Below, in pieces: positions 31,640 to 42,852 of a stretch of DNA of 64,000 nt. Under the pieces are notes generated by a model, which saw only the letters and a program-made list of their open reading frames with translations, did not search any database and was not told the DNA's origin. How positions within the stretch are numbered: position 1 is the stretch's first letter; the number at the start of each line of letters is the position of its first letter. The stretch spans positions 1-64,000 of the forward strand of contig NZ_JBHSGG010000034.1 of assembly GCF_042654365.1 (NCBI RefSeq), given 5' to 3'. This DNA comes from Coralloluteibacterium thermophilum (lineage in GTDB: Bacteria; Pseudomonadota; Gammaproteobacteria; Xanthomonadales; Xanthomonadaceae). Both the position numbers and the translations under genes were made by a program.

Positions 31640-34600
31640 GTTCACTGCCGTGTAGGCAGCTCAGAAAATCGCTCGCGAGCTGCGCACGGCCATGGGCGCG
31701 TTCACTGCCGTGTAGGCAGCTCAGAAAGCGTCGTCCCGGCAGTTCTCGCTGGACATGCCGTTCACTGCCGTGTAGGCAGCTCAGAAATTGCGCTCCTTGA
31801 AGGCGTAGTCCGTCTTGAGGTTCACTGCCGTGTAGGCAGCTCAGAAAGTCACCGCCGTCACCAACGTCACCACCGTCACGTTCACTGCCGTGTAGGCAGC
31901 TCAGAAAGCGGACGCCAGCAACACCGCGTACTTCTCGATGTTCACTGCCGTGTAGGCAGCTCAGAAATCGTCCACGAACAAATGACCACCCGGAGGAATG
32001 TTCACTGCCGTGTAGGCAGCTCAGAAAACAACGACGAACGCGATCAGCGCCCTCTTGGCGTTCACTGCCGTGTAGGCAGCTCAGAAAGTCGTGGAGGGCA
32101 ACCACACGGGCAACCCCGAGTTCACTGCCGTGTAGGCAGCTCAGAAAAGTCGGTGAGCCGCATGCCTGCGGCCCTGCTCGTTCACTGCCGTGTAGGCAGC
32201 TCAGAAACGGATGGGGTCAGCGAGCACGACTGGCGTTTCGTTCACTGCCGTGTAGGCAGCTCAGAAATCCAGTGAGTACGGCAGGGTTCGGCTGGTACCG
32301 TTCACTGCCGTGTAGGCAGCTCAGAAATTCGTGTCGCCGGACGCCGGAATGGTGGCGGTGTTCACTGCCGTGTAGGCAGCTCAGAAACGTGGCCGGCTCC
32401 GTACCCGGGGCTTGCGCTCGTTCACTGCCGTGTAGGCAGCTCAGAAAGCGTCAGGGTCCAGCGCTCCCGGCTCACGCTCGTTCACTGCCGTGTAGGCAGC
32501 TCAGAAAAGCCCGCCGTGCTTGCGCGCGATGGCGTCGAGGTTCACTGCCGTGTAGGCAGCTCAGAAAATGTGCCCGATGCGCCGGCCGCCGCGCAGGAGG
32601 TTCACTGCCGTGTAGGCAGCTCAGAAAATGACGGCGACATCGGGCCGGACATCGCGTTCGTTCACTGCCGTGTAGGCAGCTCAGAAAGGCGACTGCGCCC
32701 ACGCGGCGAGCACCGGCGAGTTCACTGCCGTGTAGGCAGCTCAGAAAGCGCAACACCTGAAGGAGCGAGAGGACGATGCGTTCACTGCCGTGTAGGCAGC
32801 TCAGAAACAGATGTAGTGCTGGTTGACGCCGACGAGCCAGTTCACTGCCGTGTAGGCAGCTCAGAAAGAACGGCACGTAGCCGCCAGCCACGGGCTGGTG
32901 TTCACTGCCGTGTAGGCAGCTCAGAAACCGGCACATCAGGGGAGAGGATCCCGACCTTGTTCACTGCCGTGTAGGCAGCTCAGAAAGTGGCCCGTCTGGA
33001 CAGCTATCGCCAGATAACGTTCACTGCCGTGTAGGCAGCTCAGAAAGTACGTCCAGGCGCGCGAAGAGATGGAGCGCCGTTCACTGCCGTGTAGGCAGCT
33101 CAGAAAAGCTCGCGGCTCTCCTGCACGGGGCCGCTACGGTTCACTGCCGTGTAGGCAGCTCAGAAATTGTCGTCGCGGTTGATCGCGAGCGCCGGCGAGT
33201 TCACTGCCGTGTAGGCAGCTCAGAAAGGCGCGATCTGGGGCGACTACGACGAGGGCGAGTTCACTGCCGTGTAGGCAGCTCAGAAAGTGTGCAGAAACAC
33301 AGCGATGTCGGGCAGGTCGTTCACTGCCGTGTAGGCAGCTCAGAAAAAGGACCGCGACGAGGCGATCAAGCGCGTCGCGTTCACTGCCGTGTAGGCAGCT
33401 CAGAAAGCGCACGAGGTAGCGCAGTTCCCACACGCCCGGTTCACTGCCGTGTAGGCAGCTCAGAAATGCTCAACCGCCTGCGCGGTCTCCGGGGCCTGGT
33501 TCACTGCCGTGTAGGCAGCTCAGAAAGACACCAGCCTGCCGCCGTAGCCCCACTGAGTGTTCACTGCCGTGTAGGCAGCTCAGAAAATCGCAAGGCGCGC
33601 GGTTGGTCGTATTCCGTGGTTCACTGCCGTGTAGGCAGCTCAGAAATGGGACTTTGCCGACCTCGCCCGTCCTCGGACGTTCACTGCCGTGTAGGCAGCT
33701 CAGAAAGCCGGCCATTTGCCGGACGGCGAAGTGGACGAGTTCACTGCCGTGTAGGCAGCTCAGAAAGTTGCCGTTACTGGGCAAAGATCGTTCGCGCGGT
33801 TCACTGCCGTGTAGGCAGCTCAGAAAATCGTCGTCAGGCCCTACAGCGTCGATGGAATGTTCACTGCCGTGTAGGCAGCTCAGAAAATGCGGAATAATCC
33901 AGCGCGGCTTTGTAGGCGGTTCACTGCCGTGTAGGCAGCTCAGAAAAGGGTGAGGCCGGCGCCTCCGCCCAACCCGCCGTTCACTGCCGTGTAGGCAGCT
34001 CAGAAACGCACGGCGCGCGCGACCGCAGGGATGCTGCCGGTTCACTGCCGTGTAGGCAGCTCAGAAAGCGCTGAGGCCGGTCGCGAATGCCGCGAGTAGG
34101 TTCACTGCCGTGTAGGCAGCTCAGAAACAGTCCTGGACGTCGTCGACGATGTGCATGGGGTTCACTGCCGTGTAGGCAGCTCAGAAAAGCTCGCGCAGGG
34201 CGAGTTCCATTTCCACGGGGTTCACTGCCGTGTAGGCAGCTCAGAAAATCACCGTCTGCAGGGGCTCCGTGGCCGCCGCGTTCACTGCCGTGTAGGCAGC
34301 TCAGAAATCGTCGAACTCGATGCAGGCCAGAACCTTCATGTTCACTGCCGTGTAGGCAGCTCAGAAAAAACGCGCATGCACGCCGGAAAGGTCCACACCG
34401 TTCACTGCCGTGTAGGCAGCTCAGAAAGCGAAGGCCTGCTGCACCGGCGCTTTACGCACGTTCACTGCCGTGTAGGCAGCTCAGAAATTCCTGATCGCGG
34501 TCAGCAGATGCGGGTTCGTGTTCACTGCCGTGTAGGCAGCTCAGAAACACCGAGGGGTCCGACGGATGCGCCCAGGGGGCGTTCACTGCCGTGTAGGCAG

Positions 34601-37600
34601 CTCAGAAATGACCGGCCACCCGCAGTTCGGCGCTCGATGAGTTCACTGCCGTGTAGGCAGCTCAGAAAAAGAGCCAACAGCCCGAACAGCATGAGTCGCC
34701 GTTCACTGCCGTGTAGGCAGCTCAGAAATCGCTCAGTCGGCTTGGGAGTCGTATGAGCGAGTTCACTGCCGTGTAGGCAGCTCAGAAACAGCACCGCCCC
34801 AGCAAGGCCAGCCCAAAACAGTTCACTGCCGTGTAGGCAGCTCAGAAACAAATTCACCCAGCGGTGGCAGCGCCGGACAGCGTTCACTGCCGTGTAGGCA
34901 GCTCAGAAAGCAAGCAGGCTCGGCGGATGCGAATGACAGATGTTCACTGCCGTGTAGGCAGCTCAGAAACGTCGATGGCTCCCGAGGCCGGTCCACGGCC
35001 GGTTCACTGCCGTGTAGGCAGCTCAGAAATTCGCCGACGGTCTCGGTCGCGGCGAAATCGGGTTCACTGCCGTGTAGGCAGCTCAGAAAATCGCGCGGTG
35101 CAGGTCGGAGAGGTTCGCGTTGTTCACTGCCGTGTAGGCAGCTCAGAAATTCGAGCCCGGCGCGTCTCTTCGCGCCGGGGCGTTCACTGCCGTGTAGGCA
35201 GCTCAGAAATGCCGGACGTGGGGCGCGACGAGTGCGGCCGCGTTCACTGCCGTGTAGGCAGCTCAGAAAGGTCGGTTCGAGAACGCGGACATCGGGACCC
35301 TGTTCACTGCCGTGTAGGCAGCTCAGAAAGCGATGCGCTGCGTCGCGAGCTCGCCACGCCGGTTCACTGCCGTGTAGGCAGCTCAGAAAGGCCGCTTCGT
35401 CCAGCCCCGACGCCAGGCGCCGTTCACTGCCGTGTAGGCAGCTCAGAAAACCGGAGACCGCACCGTGTCTGACCTCGCAATGTTCACTGCCGTGTAGGCA
35501 GCTCAGAAAACGCCTCGATCCACCGGCCGGTGGTGTCGTCGGTTCACTGCCGTGTAGGCAGCTCAGAAATCGCGCTCGATCAGCGCGATGACCCGTTCCC
35601 GGTTCACTGCCGTGTAGGCAGCTCAGAAATCGATGCGCTTCGTGCGGTAGACCTTGCCCAGGTTCACTGCCGTGTAGGCAGCTCAGAAAATCACGCCCGG
35701 CGGCGACCTTGTCGTCACTGAGTTCACTGCCGTGTAGGCAGCTCAGAAAAAGCGCATCGTGTACGACCAGGCCCCGGCGAAGTTCACTGCCGTGTAGGCA
35801 GCTCAGAAAGCAATCCTGGGTCCGATGTTCCTGCGGTCGCTGTTCACTGCCGTGTAGGCAGCTCAGAAAATCCAGGGCACGCCGTACGTGATCGTGGACA
35901 TGTTCACTGCCGTGTAGGCAGCTCAGAAAAGGTCGGCAGTTCAAGGCAGGCCCCTGGATTCGTTCACTGCCGTGTAGGCAGCTCAGAAATGACCGACCTG
36001 CCCCAGCCAGGAGACAGCCTCGTTCACTGCCGTGTAGGCAGCTCAGAAAGCGTACATCGCCCACTCGAAGGCGGGGTCCTCGTTCACTGCCGTGTAGGCA
36101 GCTCAGAAAGACACATCGGCGATGAGCTGGTCGATCTCGCCGTTCACTGCCGTGTAGGCAGCTCAGAAAACCATACGCCAGTGCGAGCCGGCGTCCACGG
36201 CGTTCACTGCCGTGTAGGCAGCTCAGAAAGCGCTGCGGCGGCTTGGGTGCCGCTTGCCGCGGTTCACTGCCGTGTAGGCAGCTCAGAAAGCGGCCGTCCC
36301 CGCAAAGACAGCCACCTGGCGGTTCACTGCCGTGTAGGCAGCTCAGAAAATGACCGACCATCTGACCATCCCCGCCGCCATGTTCACTGCCGTGTAGGCA
36401 GCTCAGAAAACAAGGCATTCGCGAGCGCCGCCGAAGCGCGCGTTCACTGCCGTGTAGGCAGCTCAGAAAACAATCAGCGGCGCGCTGGCAACGAGGGACG
36501 GGTTCACTGCCGTGTAGGCAGCTCAGAAATCGACCAGGCACTCCCTGCCTCGTTCCATCATGTTCACTGCCGTGTAGGCAGCTCAGAAATGCAGAGCGCC
36601 TCGGCGACGCTTTCGGAGTAGGTTCACTGCCGTGTAGGCAGCTCAGAAATGACACCTTGAATCGAGGAGCAAAGCGATGAGGTTCACTGCCGTGTAGGCA
36701 GCTCAGAAAGCACCCATGACCGCACCGCCACAATACACGTCGTTCACTGCCGTGTAGGCAGCTCAGAAAGCCGGAGCCCGTGAGCAATTCCGGCCGCAGG
36801 CGTTCACTGCCGTGTAGGCAGCTCAGAAAAACGAATTGGCGAATGTCCGCGCTGCCGTGGCGTTCACTGCCGTGTAGGCAGCTCAGAAATCCGTGGATCG
36901 CGATGCGCGCTTCCTCTTCCGGTTCACTGCCGTGTAGGCAGCTCAGAAATTCCGACATCATCCGCGCTGCGGGCCTTATGCGTTCACTGCCGTGTAGGCA
37001 GCTCAGAAAGGTTCCGAGGCGGGCGAGGAGGCAGCCGACGTGTTCACTGCCGTGTAGGCAGCTCAGAAAGTTGAGTAGTGGACGGCGCGCGCGGCTTAGG
37101 AGTTCACTGCCGTGTAGGCAGCTCAGAAAAGTGGGAGCCAGCGTCCACCGCCCGAATGCGGGTTCACTGCCGTGTAGGCAGCTCAGAAAATCGTGCTACT
37201 CGGCATGCTAGTCGCGGCGGCGTTCACTGCCGTGTAGGCAGCTCAGAAAATGCGGCCCGCTCGCGCATCATATGCTCCGCGGTTCACTGCCGTGTAGGCA
37301 GCTCAGAAATGTTCTGCTGGGAGACCGTCAACGACGCCAAGGTTCACTGCCGTGTAGGCAGCTCAGAAACGGGAGACACCCCGCCGCATGGGCGCCGTCG
37401 AGTTCACTGCCGTGTAGGCAGCTCAGAAACCTGACTGCCGCAATGGCGCACACGCCGTGCGGTTCACTGCCGTGTAGGCAGCTCAGAAAGAGCACGTCGA
37501 GCAGCGTGGACTTGAAGTCCTGTTCACTGCCGTGTAGGCAGCTCAGAAACGCTCCTGCATGTCCGCGAAATCGGCGAGCATGTTCACTGCCGTGTAGGCA

Positions 37601-38389
37601 GCTCAGAAACTGCAGGGCGACAAGCCGCCGCCTGCGCAGCCGTTCACTGCCGTGTAGGCAGCTCAGAAATACTCGCTTGAAGTTGTCGCGCGCGCTGCGT
37701 GGTTCACTGCCGTGTAGGCAGCTCAGAAAACTCCACGGCGTAGCCCATGCCGCGCATCGCGGTTCACTGCCGTGTAGGCAGCTCAGAAAGTGCTTAGGCG
37801 GACGACCCCGCTTGCGGGCAAGTTCACTGCCGTGTAGGCAGCTCAGAAATGTGGCGCCGCCCGACCCGGACCCGCCCGAAGGTTCACTGCCGTGTAGGCA
37901 GCTCAGAAAGCAATCCTCAAGCATTCCGAAGCCCTCGCCACGTTCACTGCCGTGTAGGCAGCTCAGAAAACTGAGCTCGATGTAGACGCACCATTCCGGC
38001 AGTTCACTGCCGTGTAGGCAGCTCAGAAAGCATGCAGCTCGCCGATGATGCGGCCAGCGTCGTTCACTGCCGTGTAGGCAGCTCAGAAAATGGTCCGCAC
38101 CGGTTTTCGATGGGCAAGCGAGTTCACTGCCGTGTAGGCAGCTCAGAAAGAAGTCCTGCGAGATCAGCACGATGTCCATGCGTTCACTGCCGTGTAGGCA
38201 GCTCAGAAATGGACACGGCGATGGAGACGCCGCCCAACGCCGTTCACTGCCGTGTAGGCAGCTCAGAAACGCATCGCACGCGTGCATCAGGACGGCACCA
38301 CGTTCACTGCCGTGTAGGCAGCTCAGAAACTCCACAAACGCCGGCAGTGCGAGGGGCAGCCGTTCACTGCCGTGTAGGCAGCTCAGAGA
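31640..38389 (+). CRISPR. Type I-F CRISPR array, 113 repeats and 112 spacers
   Basis: The repeat is 28 bp: GTTCACTGCC, then GTGTAGGCAG, then CTCAGAAA. It is a subtype I-F repeat with a 5-bp stem. By position, repeats start every 60 bp from 31640 to 32900, 32959 to 33979, 34040 to 34520, 34581 to 34821 and 34882 to 38362, giving 113 copies. Spacers are 32 nt except one of 31 (before 32959) and three of 33 (before 34040, 34581 and 34882). All repeats look identical except the last, which ends CAGAGA. That fits a leader next to cas6f and a decaying distal end, hence plus-strand transcription. Among the roughly first 60 spacers I saw no duplicates. Spacer targets need a search. The many open frames across the array are artefacts of the 60-bp period. 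Confidence 0.98.
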
Positions 38390-38420
38390 TGGTCGATGTC
38401 ATCGCGCAGCCGCGGTGCGT

Positions 38421-38515
38421 GCTCATTGCCCTGCAGGCAGCTCAGAGAGCCAAGGCTATATCTGACGGGAGAGAGCGGGAGTTCGCTGCCGTGCAGACAG
38501 CAGGCCGCCCAGAAG
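38421..38515 (+). repeat. Degenerate trailer repeats of the I-F array
   Basis: Two further repeat relics continue the 60-bp register. The first, 38421-38448, begins GCTCATTGCC and ends GGCAGCTCAGAGA. The second, from 38481, begins GTTCGCTGCCGTGCAGACAG and is then disrupted. They mark the oldest end of the array, where mutations accumulate without effect on processing of younger spacers. Confidence 0.8.
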
Positions 38516-38589
38516 ACGAGGGCGCCCTTCGCCATTGTCCCCGCCCCGCGCGTTGACCTGCACCCGGGCCGGGCGTAAGGTCGGCCGGC

Positions 38590-38806
38590 CGAGGTTCCAT
38601 CGCTTCATCCGCATGTTGCGATGGACTAAGAGGGAATCCGGTGGAAATCCGGAGCTGCCCCGCAGCGGTCAGCGGAAACGAACGCCGTCACGGTGACGCG
38701 GCAACGCGCATCGGGAAACGCACTGGGCGGGCACGCCCGGGAAGCGATGGCCAGTAGGTGGGAAGGCGCAGCCTTGCCGTGTCCGCGAGCCCGAAGACCT
38801 GCCCCG
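38590..38806 (+). promoter_or_regulatory. Cobalamin riboswitch upstream of metE
   Basis: The conserved B12-box core is plain: AAGAGGGAATCCGGTGGAAA, then TCCGGAGCTGCCCCGCAGCGG around 38628-38669. The start AGGTTCC (38592) pairs with the closing GAAGACCTGCC (about 38794-38804). Binding of adenosyl- or methylcobalamin should shut off metE, because the B12-dependent methionine synthase can then take over. It lies 150 bases before the metE start. Confidence 0.9.
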
Positions 38807-38955
38807 GCCGCGGCGCGCAGCAGCGCGCCGCGTGTCTGCCGGGCGTCCCGCGGGGGAGGTGCCGGCACGTGCGCGACCGCCGGCCCGCCGGCGGCGTCGC
38901 GGCGTGCCGCTCCGCGGGCGGCCGGTCGTCCCGACCCGACCGCACGGAGTTCCGC

Positions 38956-41235
38956 ATGTCCACCGTCACCCTCCTCGGCTTTCCCCGCATCGGCCGCCGC
39001 CGCGAACTCAAGAAGGCGCTCGAGGCCTACTGGCGCGGCGAGAGCGACGCCGCCGCCCTCGCCGAGACCGCCCGCACGCTCCGCCATCGCCACTGGACGC
39101 TCGCGCGCGACGCGGGCGCCGACGTGGTGCCGGTGAACGACTTCTCCCTGTACGACCACGTGCTCGACACCGCGGTGCTGTTCGACGCCGTGCCGGAACG
39201 CTATCGCGCGCTGGGCGACCCGCTGGCGATCTACTTCGCGATGGCGCGCGGCCACGCGCGCGACGGCCACGACCTGCCGGCGCTGGAGATGACCAAGTGG
39301 TTCGACACGAACTACCACTACCTGGTGCCCGAGCTGCATGCCGGGCAGCGCTTCCGCCTCGCCGGCGACGCGCCGCTGGCGCAGCTGCGCGAGGCCCGGG
39401 CCGCCGGCCACGCGGCGCGGCCGGTGCTGCTGGGGCCGGTCAGCTTCCTGCTGCTGTCCAAGACCGTCGACGGCAGCGCGCCGCTGGACCTGCTGGACGC
39501 CCTCGTGCCGGCCTATCGCGCGCTGCTGGACGGCCTGCACGCAGAGGGCGCCGAGTGGGTGCAGATCGACGAGCCCTGCCTGGTCCTCGACCTCGATCCC
39601 GCGGCGCGCGCGGCCTGTGCCCGCGCCTACGCGGCGCTCGCCGGCACCGGGCCGCGGCTGCTGCTGGCGACCTATTTCGGGGCGCTCGGCGACAACCTCG
39701 ACCTCGCCGCCCGGCTGCCCGTGGCCGGCCTGCACGTGGACCTCGTGCGTGCGCCCGGACAGCTCGATGCGGTGCTCAATGCGCTGCCGCCATCCGCCAC
39801 GCTGTCCCTCGGCGTGGTGGACGGCCGCAACGTCTGGGCCGCCGATCCCGATCGCGCCCTGCCCCTGGTCGAGCGCGCCCGCGCGCGGCTCGGCGACGAC
39901 CGGCTGTGGATCGCGCCGTCCTGCTCGCTGCTGCACGTGCCGATCGACCTCGACGAGGAGACCCGGCTCGATCCCGAACTCAAGGGCTGGCTGGCGTTCG
40001 CGCGACAGAAGATCGCGGAGTGCCGCTGCCTGGCGGACGCGGTCGCGGGCGACCTGGGCGCGCGCGCCGCGCTCGACCACCGCCGCGCGCTGGTGGCGCA
40101 ACGGCGCAGCGCCGCGCGCGTGCTGCGGCCCGAGGCGCGCGAGCGGGTCGCGGCGCTGGACGCGGCCAGCACGTGGCGCAGCGCCGACCTCGACACGCGC
40201 CGCCGGCTCCAGGCCGAGCGCTTCGGCCTGCCGCTGCTGCCCACGACCACCATCGGCTCCTTCCCGCAGACGCCGGCGCTGCGCGCAGCGCGGGCGGCGC
40301 ACCGGGCCGGCCGGCTGGACGATGCAGGCTACGCAGGGGTGCTGCGCGACGAGATCGCGCACGCCATCCGCGTGCAGGAAGCGCTGGGGCTCGACGTCCT
40401 GGTGCACGGCGAGGCCGAGCGCAACGACATGGTCGAGTACTTCGGCGAGCAGCTCGACGGCTTCGCCTTCACCCGCCAGGGCTGGGTGCAGAGCTACGGC
40501 TCGCGCTGCGTGAAGCCGCCGATCCTGTTCGGCGACGTCGCACGCCCGGCGCCGATGACCGTGGCCTGGAGCCGCCATGCGCAGTCGCTCACGGCGCGCC
40601 CCGTGAAGGGCATGCTGACCGGGCCGGTCACGGTGCTGCAGTGGTCGTTCGTGCGCGACGACCTGCCGCGCGAGGCGGTCTGCCGCCAGCTCGCGCTCGC
40701 CCTGCGCGACGAGGTGGGCGACCTGGAGGCGGCGGGCATCGGCATCGTGCAGATCGACGAGCCGGCGCTGCGCGAGGGCCTGCCGCTGCGGCGGGCGGAC
40801 TGGCCGGCCTACCTCGACTGGGCGGTGGCCTGCTTCCGCATCGCCGCGGGCGGCGCGGCGCCGGCCACGCAGATCCATACCCACATGTGCTACGCGGAGT
40901 TCAACGACATCATCGAGGCGGTGGCCGCGCTGGATGCCGACGTCATCTCCATCGAGACCAGCCGCTCGCGCATGCAGTTGCTCGACGCCTTCGTGCGCTT
41001 CCGCTACCCGGCCGGCATCGGGCCCGGGGTCTACGACATCCACTCGCCGCGGGTGCCCGACGCGGCGGAGATGCAGGCCCTGCTCGAACGCGCGCTGGAG
41101 GTGCTCGACCCGGCGCAGGTCTGGGTGAATCCGGACTGCGGGCTCAAGACCCGCGGCTGGCCCGAGGTCGAGGCCGCGCTGGCGCACATGGTGGCCGCGG
41201 CGCGCACGCTGCGGGCGGCGCTCGTGGCGGCGTAG
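38956..41235 (+). CDS. metE: Cobalamin-independent methionine synthase MetE
   Basis: This enzyme transfers a methyl group from methyltetrahydropteroyl-triglutamate to homocysteine to give methionine, without B12. The 759 residues show both barrels: the N-terminal barrel from VTLLGFPRIGRRRELKKALEA and the C-terminal catalytic barrel from LLPTTTIGSFPQT. Zinc ligands are visible in IHTHMCYAEF (His and Cys) and in VNPDCGLKTRGW (Cys). QIDEPALREGLP is also conserved. The ATG follows GGAG at seven bases. The upstream cobalamin riboswitch explains its regulation and implies that a B12-dependent MetH exists elsewhere in the genome. Confidence 0.96.
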   Translation: MSTVTLLGFPRIGRRRELKKALEAYWRGESDAAALAETARTLRHRHWTLARDAGADVVPVNDFSLYDHVLDTAVLFDAVPERYRALGDPLAIYFAMARGHARDGHDLPALEMTKWFDTNYHYLVPELHAGQRFRLAGDAPLAQLREARAAGHAARPVLLGPVSFLLLSKTVDGSAPLDLLDALVPAYRALLDGLHAEGAEWVQIDEPCLVLDLDPAARAACARAYAALAGTGPRLLLATYFGALGDNLDLAARLPVAGLHVDLVRAPGQLDAVLNALPPSATLSLGVVDGRNVWAADPDRALPLVERARARLGDDRLWIAPSCSLLHVPIDLDEETRLDPELKGWLAFARQKIAECRCLADAVAGDLGARAALDHRRALVAQRRSAARVLRPEARERVAALDAASTWRSADLDTRRRLQAERFGLPLLPTTTIGSFPQTPALRAARAAHRAGRLDDAGYAGVLRDEIAHAIRVQEALGLDVLVHGEAERNDMVEYFGEQLDGFAFTRQGWVQSYGSRCVKPPILFGDVARPAPMTVAWSRHAQSLTARPVKGMLTGPVTVLQWSFVRDDLPREAVCRQLALALRDEVGDLEAAGIGIVQIDEPALREGLPLRRADWPAYLDWAVACFRIAAGGAAPATQIHTHMCYAEFNDIIEAVAALDADVISIETSRSRMQLLDAFVRFRYPAGIGPGVYDIHSPRVPDAAEMQALLERALEVLDPAQVWVNPDCGLKTRGWPEVEAALAHMVAAARTLRAALVAA

Positions 41236-41458
41236 GCCGTCGGCGTCGAGGGGCTTCCGGCCGCGGCGGCCGGGGCCTCCCCTGCCAGGCGGGGCGGGGA
41301 CGGCAGGGGCGGGATGGGGCCGGTCCGGGCGGGCGCCGGTGCCCGGCACCGCGCCGGACGACGCCGGGCTCAACCTCCGGCGCATGCGGCCGATAGGGAG
41401 GCCGAGCTGCGCGCATGCGTCCGCGCGCCGGCCCGCCCGCCCCCGCCTGGAATCCGGC

Positions 41459-42466
41459 ATGTTCGAACTGATCCTCTGCGCCGCCGTGCTCACCGCCGTG
41501 GTCACCGTCACGGTGCTGCTGACCCTGCTGTCGCGCCGCCGCCTGGAGATCACCGGACTGGAAGGCGCGCTGGCCGAGGCCGAGGCGCGCCATCGCGCCG
41601 ACCGGCAGACCCTGCAGCAGGCCCTGCACGAGGCACGGCGGCCGGTGGTGATCGCCCCGCCGCCGGACCGTCCGCGCGCCCTGCCTTCGCAGCGCGGCGG
41701 GGCGGCCCAGGACAAGCGCGTGCTGATCGAGCTGGTCGCGCCGCCGTCCACGCCGTGGCGGGCGGTGATCGACCGGCTCGAACCGGTGGCCCGCACCCTG
41801 CTGCAGGCCGCGGTGACCGACGACCTGCGCGGGCTGCAGGGCTGGAACGGGAACAGCGAGGTGGGTTTCGCCTTCGGCGTCGCCGGCACCTATCCCTACC
41901 CCACCCTGCCGCGCATGCGCCACGGCACCGCCGGCACCACCCGCAGCGAGAGCGCCGCCACCCGTGCCCTGCTGCCGGTGGACGAGCTGGTCCGCAAGGC
42001 GCGGCTGGAGGAACTGCAGGCCAACTACCTGGGCGGCGCGTTCAAGCAGCTCCAGGCCCTGCGCGAGGCGGCCGAGATGCTCTACCGCCTGGGGGAGGTC
42101 CCCGGCCTGGACCAGCGCGCGCTGCTGCGCACCCTCGAGTCCGCCGACCTCTACCTGTGCAAGTTCGTGGAGCTGGTCGAGCCCGCCGCCACGGGCGAGA
42201 TCGCGCCCCCCATCGACCCCGACACCGGGATCACCCCGCCGCCGGGCGCGCTGCCGCTGGACGAGCTCTACCAGCGGCTCGACGGCAAGGCCGCCGGCGC
42301 CTGCCCCAATTCGCCCCTGGCGGTCGCCGGGGACGGCGCGCCGCCGCGCCAGTGGCAGGTGGATACCGCGCGCACCTTGCCGGAGGGCGGGCATCCGCTG
42401 GAGCCGGTCTACGAGACCCCGGGGGAGACGATCCGGCCCCCGGTGCGGGCGGTCGCCGCGGGCTGA
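41459..42466 (+). CDS. Hypothetical protein with N-terminal membrane anchor
   Basis: This 335-residue protein was not recognised. It starts with one strong transmembrane helix (FELILCAAVLTAVVTVTVLLTLL) and has a short coiled-coil-like segment (LEGALAEAEARHRADRQTLQQALHEA, about residues 35-60). It then forms a soluble domain with GWNGNSEVGFAFGVAGTYPYPTLPR and a helical region around ANYLGGAFKQLQALREAAEMLYRLGE. A proline-rich tail closes it. The long open frame, codon usage and clear anchor support a real gene. It is flanked by metE and nrdA without operon-like spacing to either, so context does not suggest a function. Confidence 0.7.
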   Translation: MFELILCAAVLTAVVTVTVLLTLLSRRRLEITGLEGALAEAEARHRADRQTLQQALHEARRPVVIAPPPDRPRALPSQRGGAAQDKRVLIELVAPPSTPWRAVIDRLEPVARTLLQAAVTDDLRGLQGWNGNSEVGFAFGVAGTYPYPTLPRMRHGTAGTTRSESAATRALLPVDELVRKARLEELQANYLGGAFKQLQALREAAEMLYRLGEVPGLDQRALLRTLESADLYLCKFVELVEPAATGEIAPPIDPDTGITPPPGALPLDELYQRLDGKAAGACPNSPLAVAGDGAPPRQWQVDTARTLPEGGHPLEPVYETPGETIRPPVRAVAAG

Positions 42467-42666
42467 TCCGCGTCCCAGGACCGCCTGCGACGACGAACGG
42501 TCGCCGTCGCAGCCGGCGAGACGGCCGGAAGGCATCGTCGGTGCATCCGGACACCGCCGTCGCGACACGTTACGTGCCGCCGCTGGAACGCTGCGAAGCC
42601 CGCTCCCGCGGGGCCCTGCAGCGGTTCGTCGGCGCTATCAGGCACTTGCGTGTCAAGGCCCTGTAA

Positions 42667-42718
42667 ACACCAAATCTTGTGTTGACCCCTCCAGGGCACC
42701 CCACTATCTTGGGTGCCC
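42667..42718 (+). promoter_or_regulatory. nrdA promoter with NrdR-like boxes
   Basis: A candidate promoter TTGACC (42682-42687), 17 bp, TATCTT (42705-42710) is bracketed by two NrdR-box-like palindromes. ACACCAAATCTTGTGT (42667-42682) agrees with acaCwAtATaTwGtgt at 13 of 16 positions. A weaker copy lies around 42701-42716 and overlaps the -10. NrdR binds such tandem boxes three turns apart and represses ribonucleotide reductase genes when dATP is ample. A GGGCACCC/GGGTGCCC hairpin (42694-42718) overlaps the second box. The rest of 42467-42852 shows nothing else I can support. Confidence 0.65.
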
Positions 42719-42852
42719 TGCGGCCGCCGACCGGACCGTCGGCGCGCCTTCGCGCCCTGTCCGGATCCGACCGCAGGCCGCCGGCCACGCCGGCCGCCCG
42801 CAGTACCCGTGCGCCACGCACCGCCCTTCCGTTGCCACAAGGACGCCACGCC

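Noticed and set aside
31554..38556. Many long open frames in the CRISPR array with motifs such as FLSCLHGSE, VHCRVGSSE and SLPCRQLR
   Set aside because: The 60-bp period is a multiple of three, so the stop-free repeat opens frames on both strands. The peptides are translations of the repeat.
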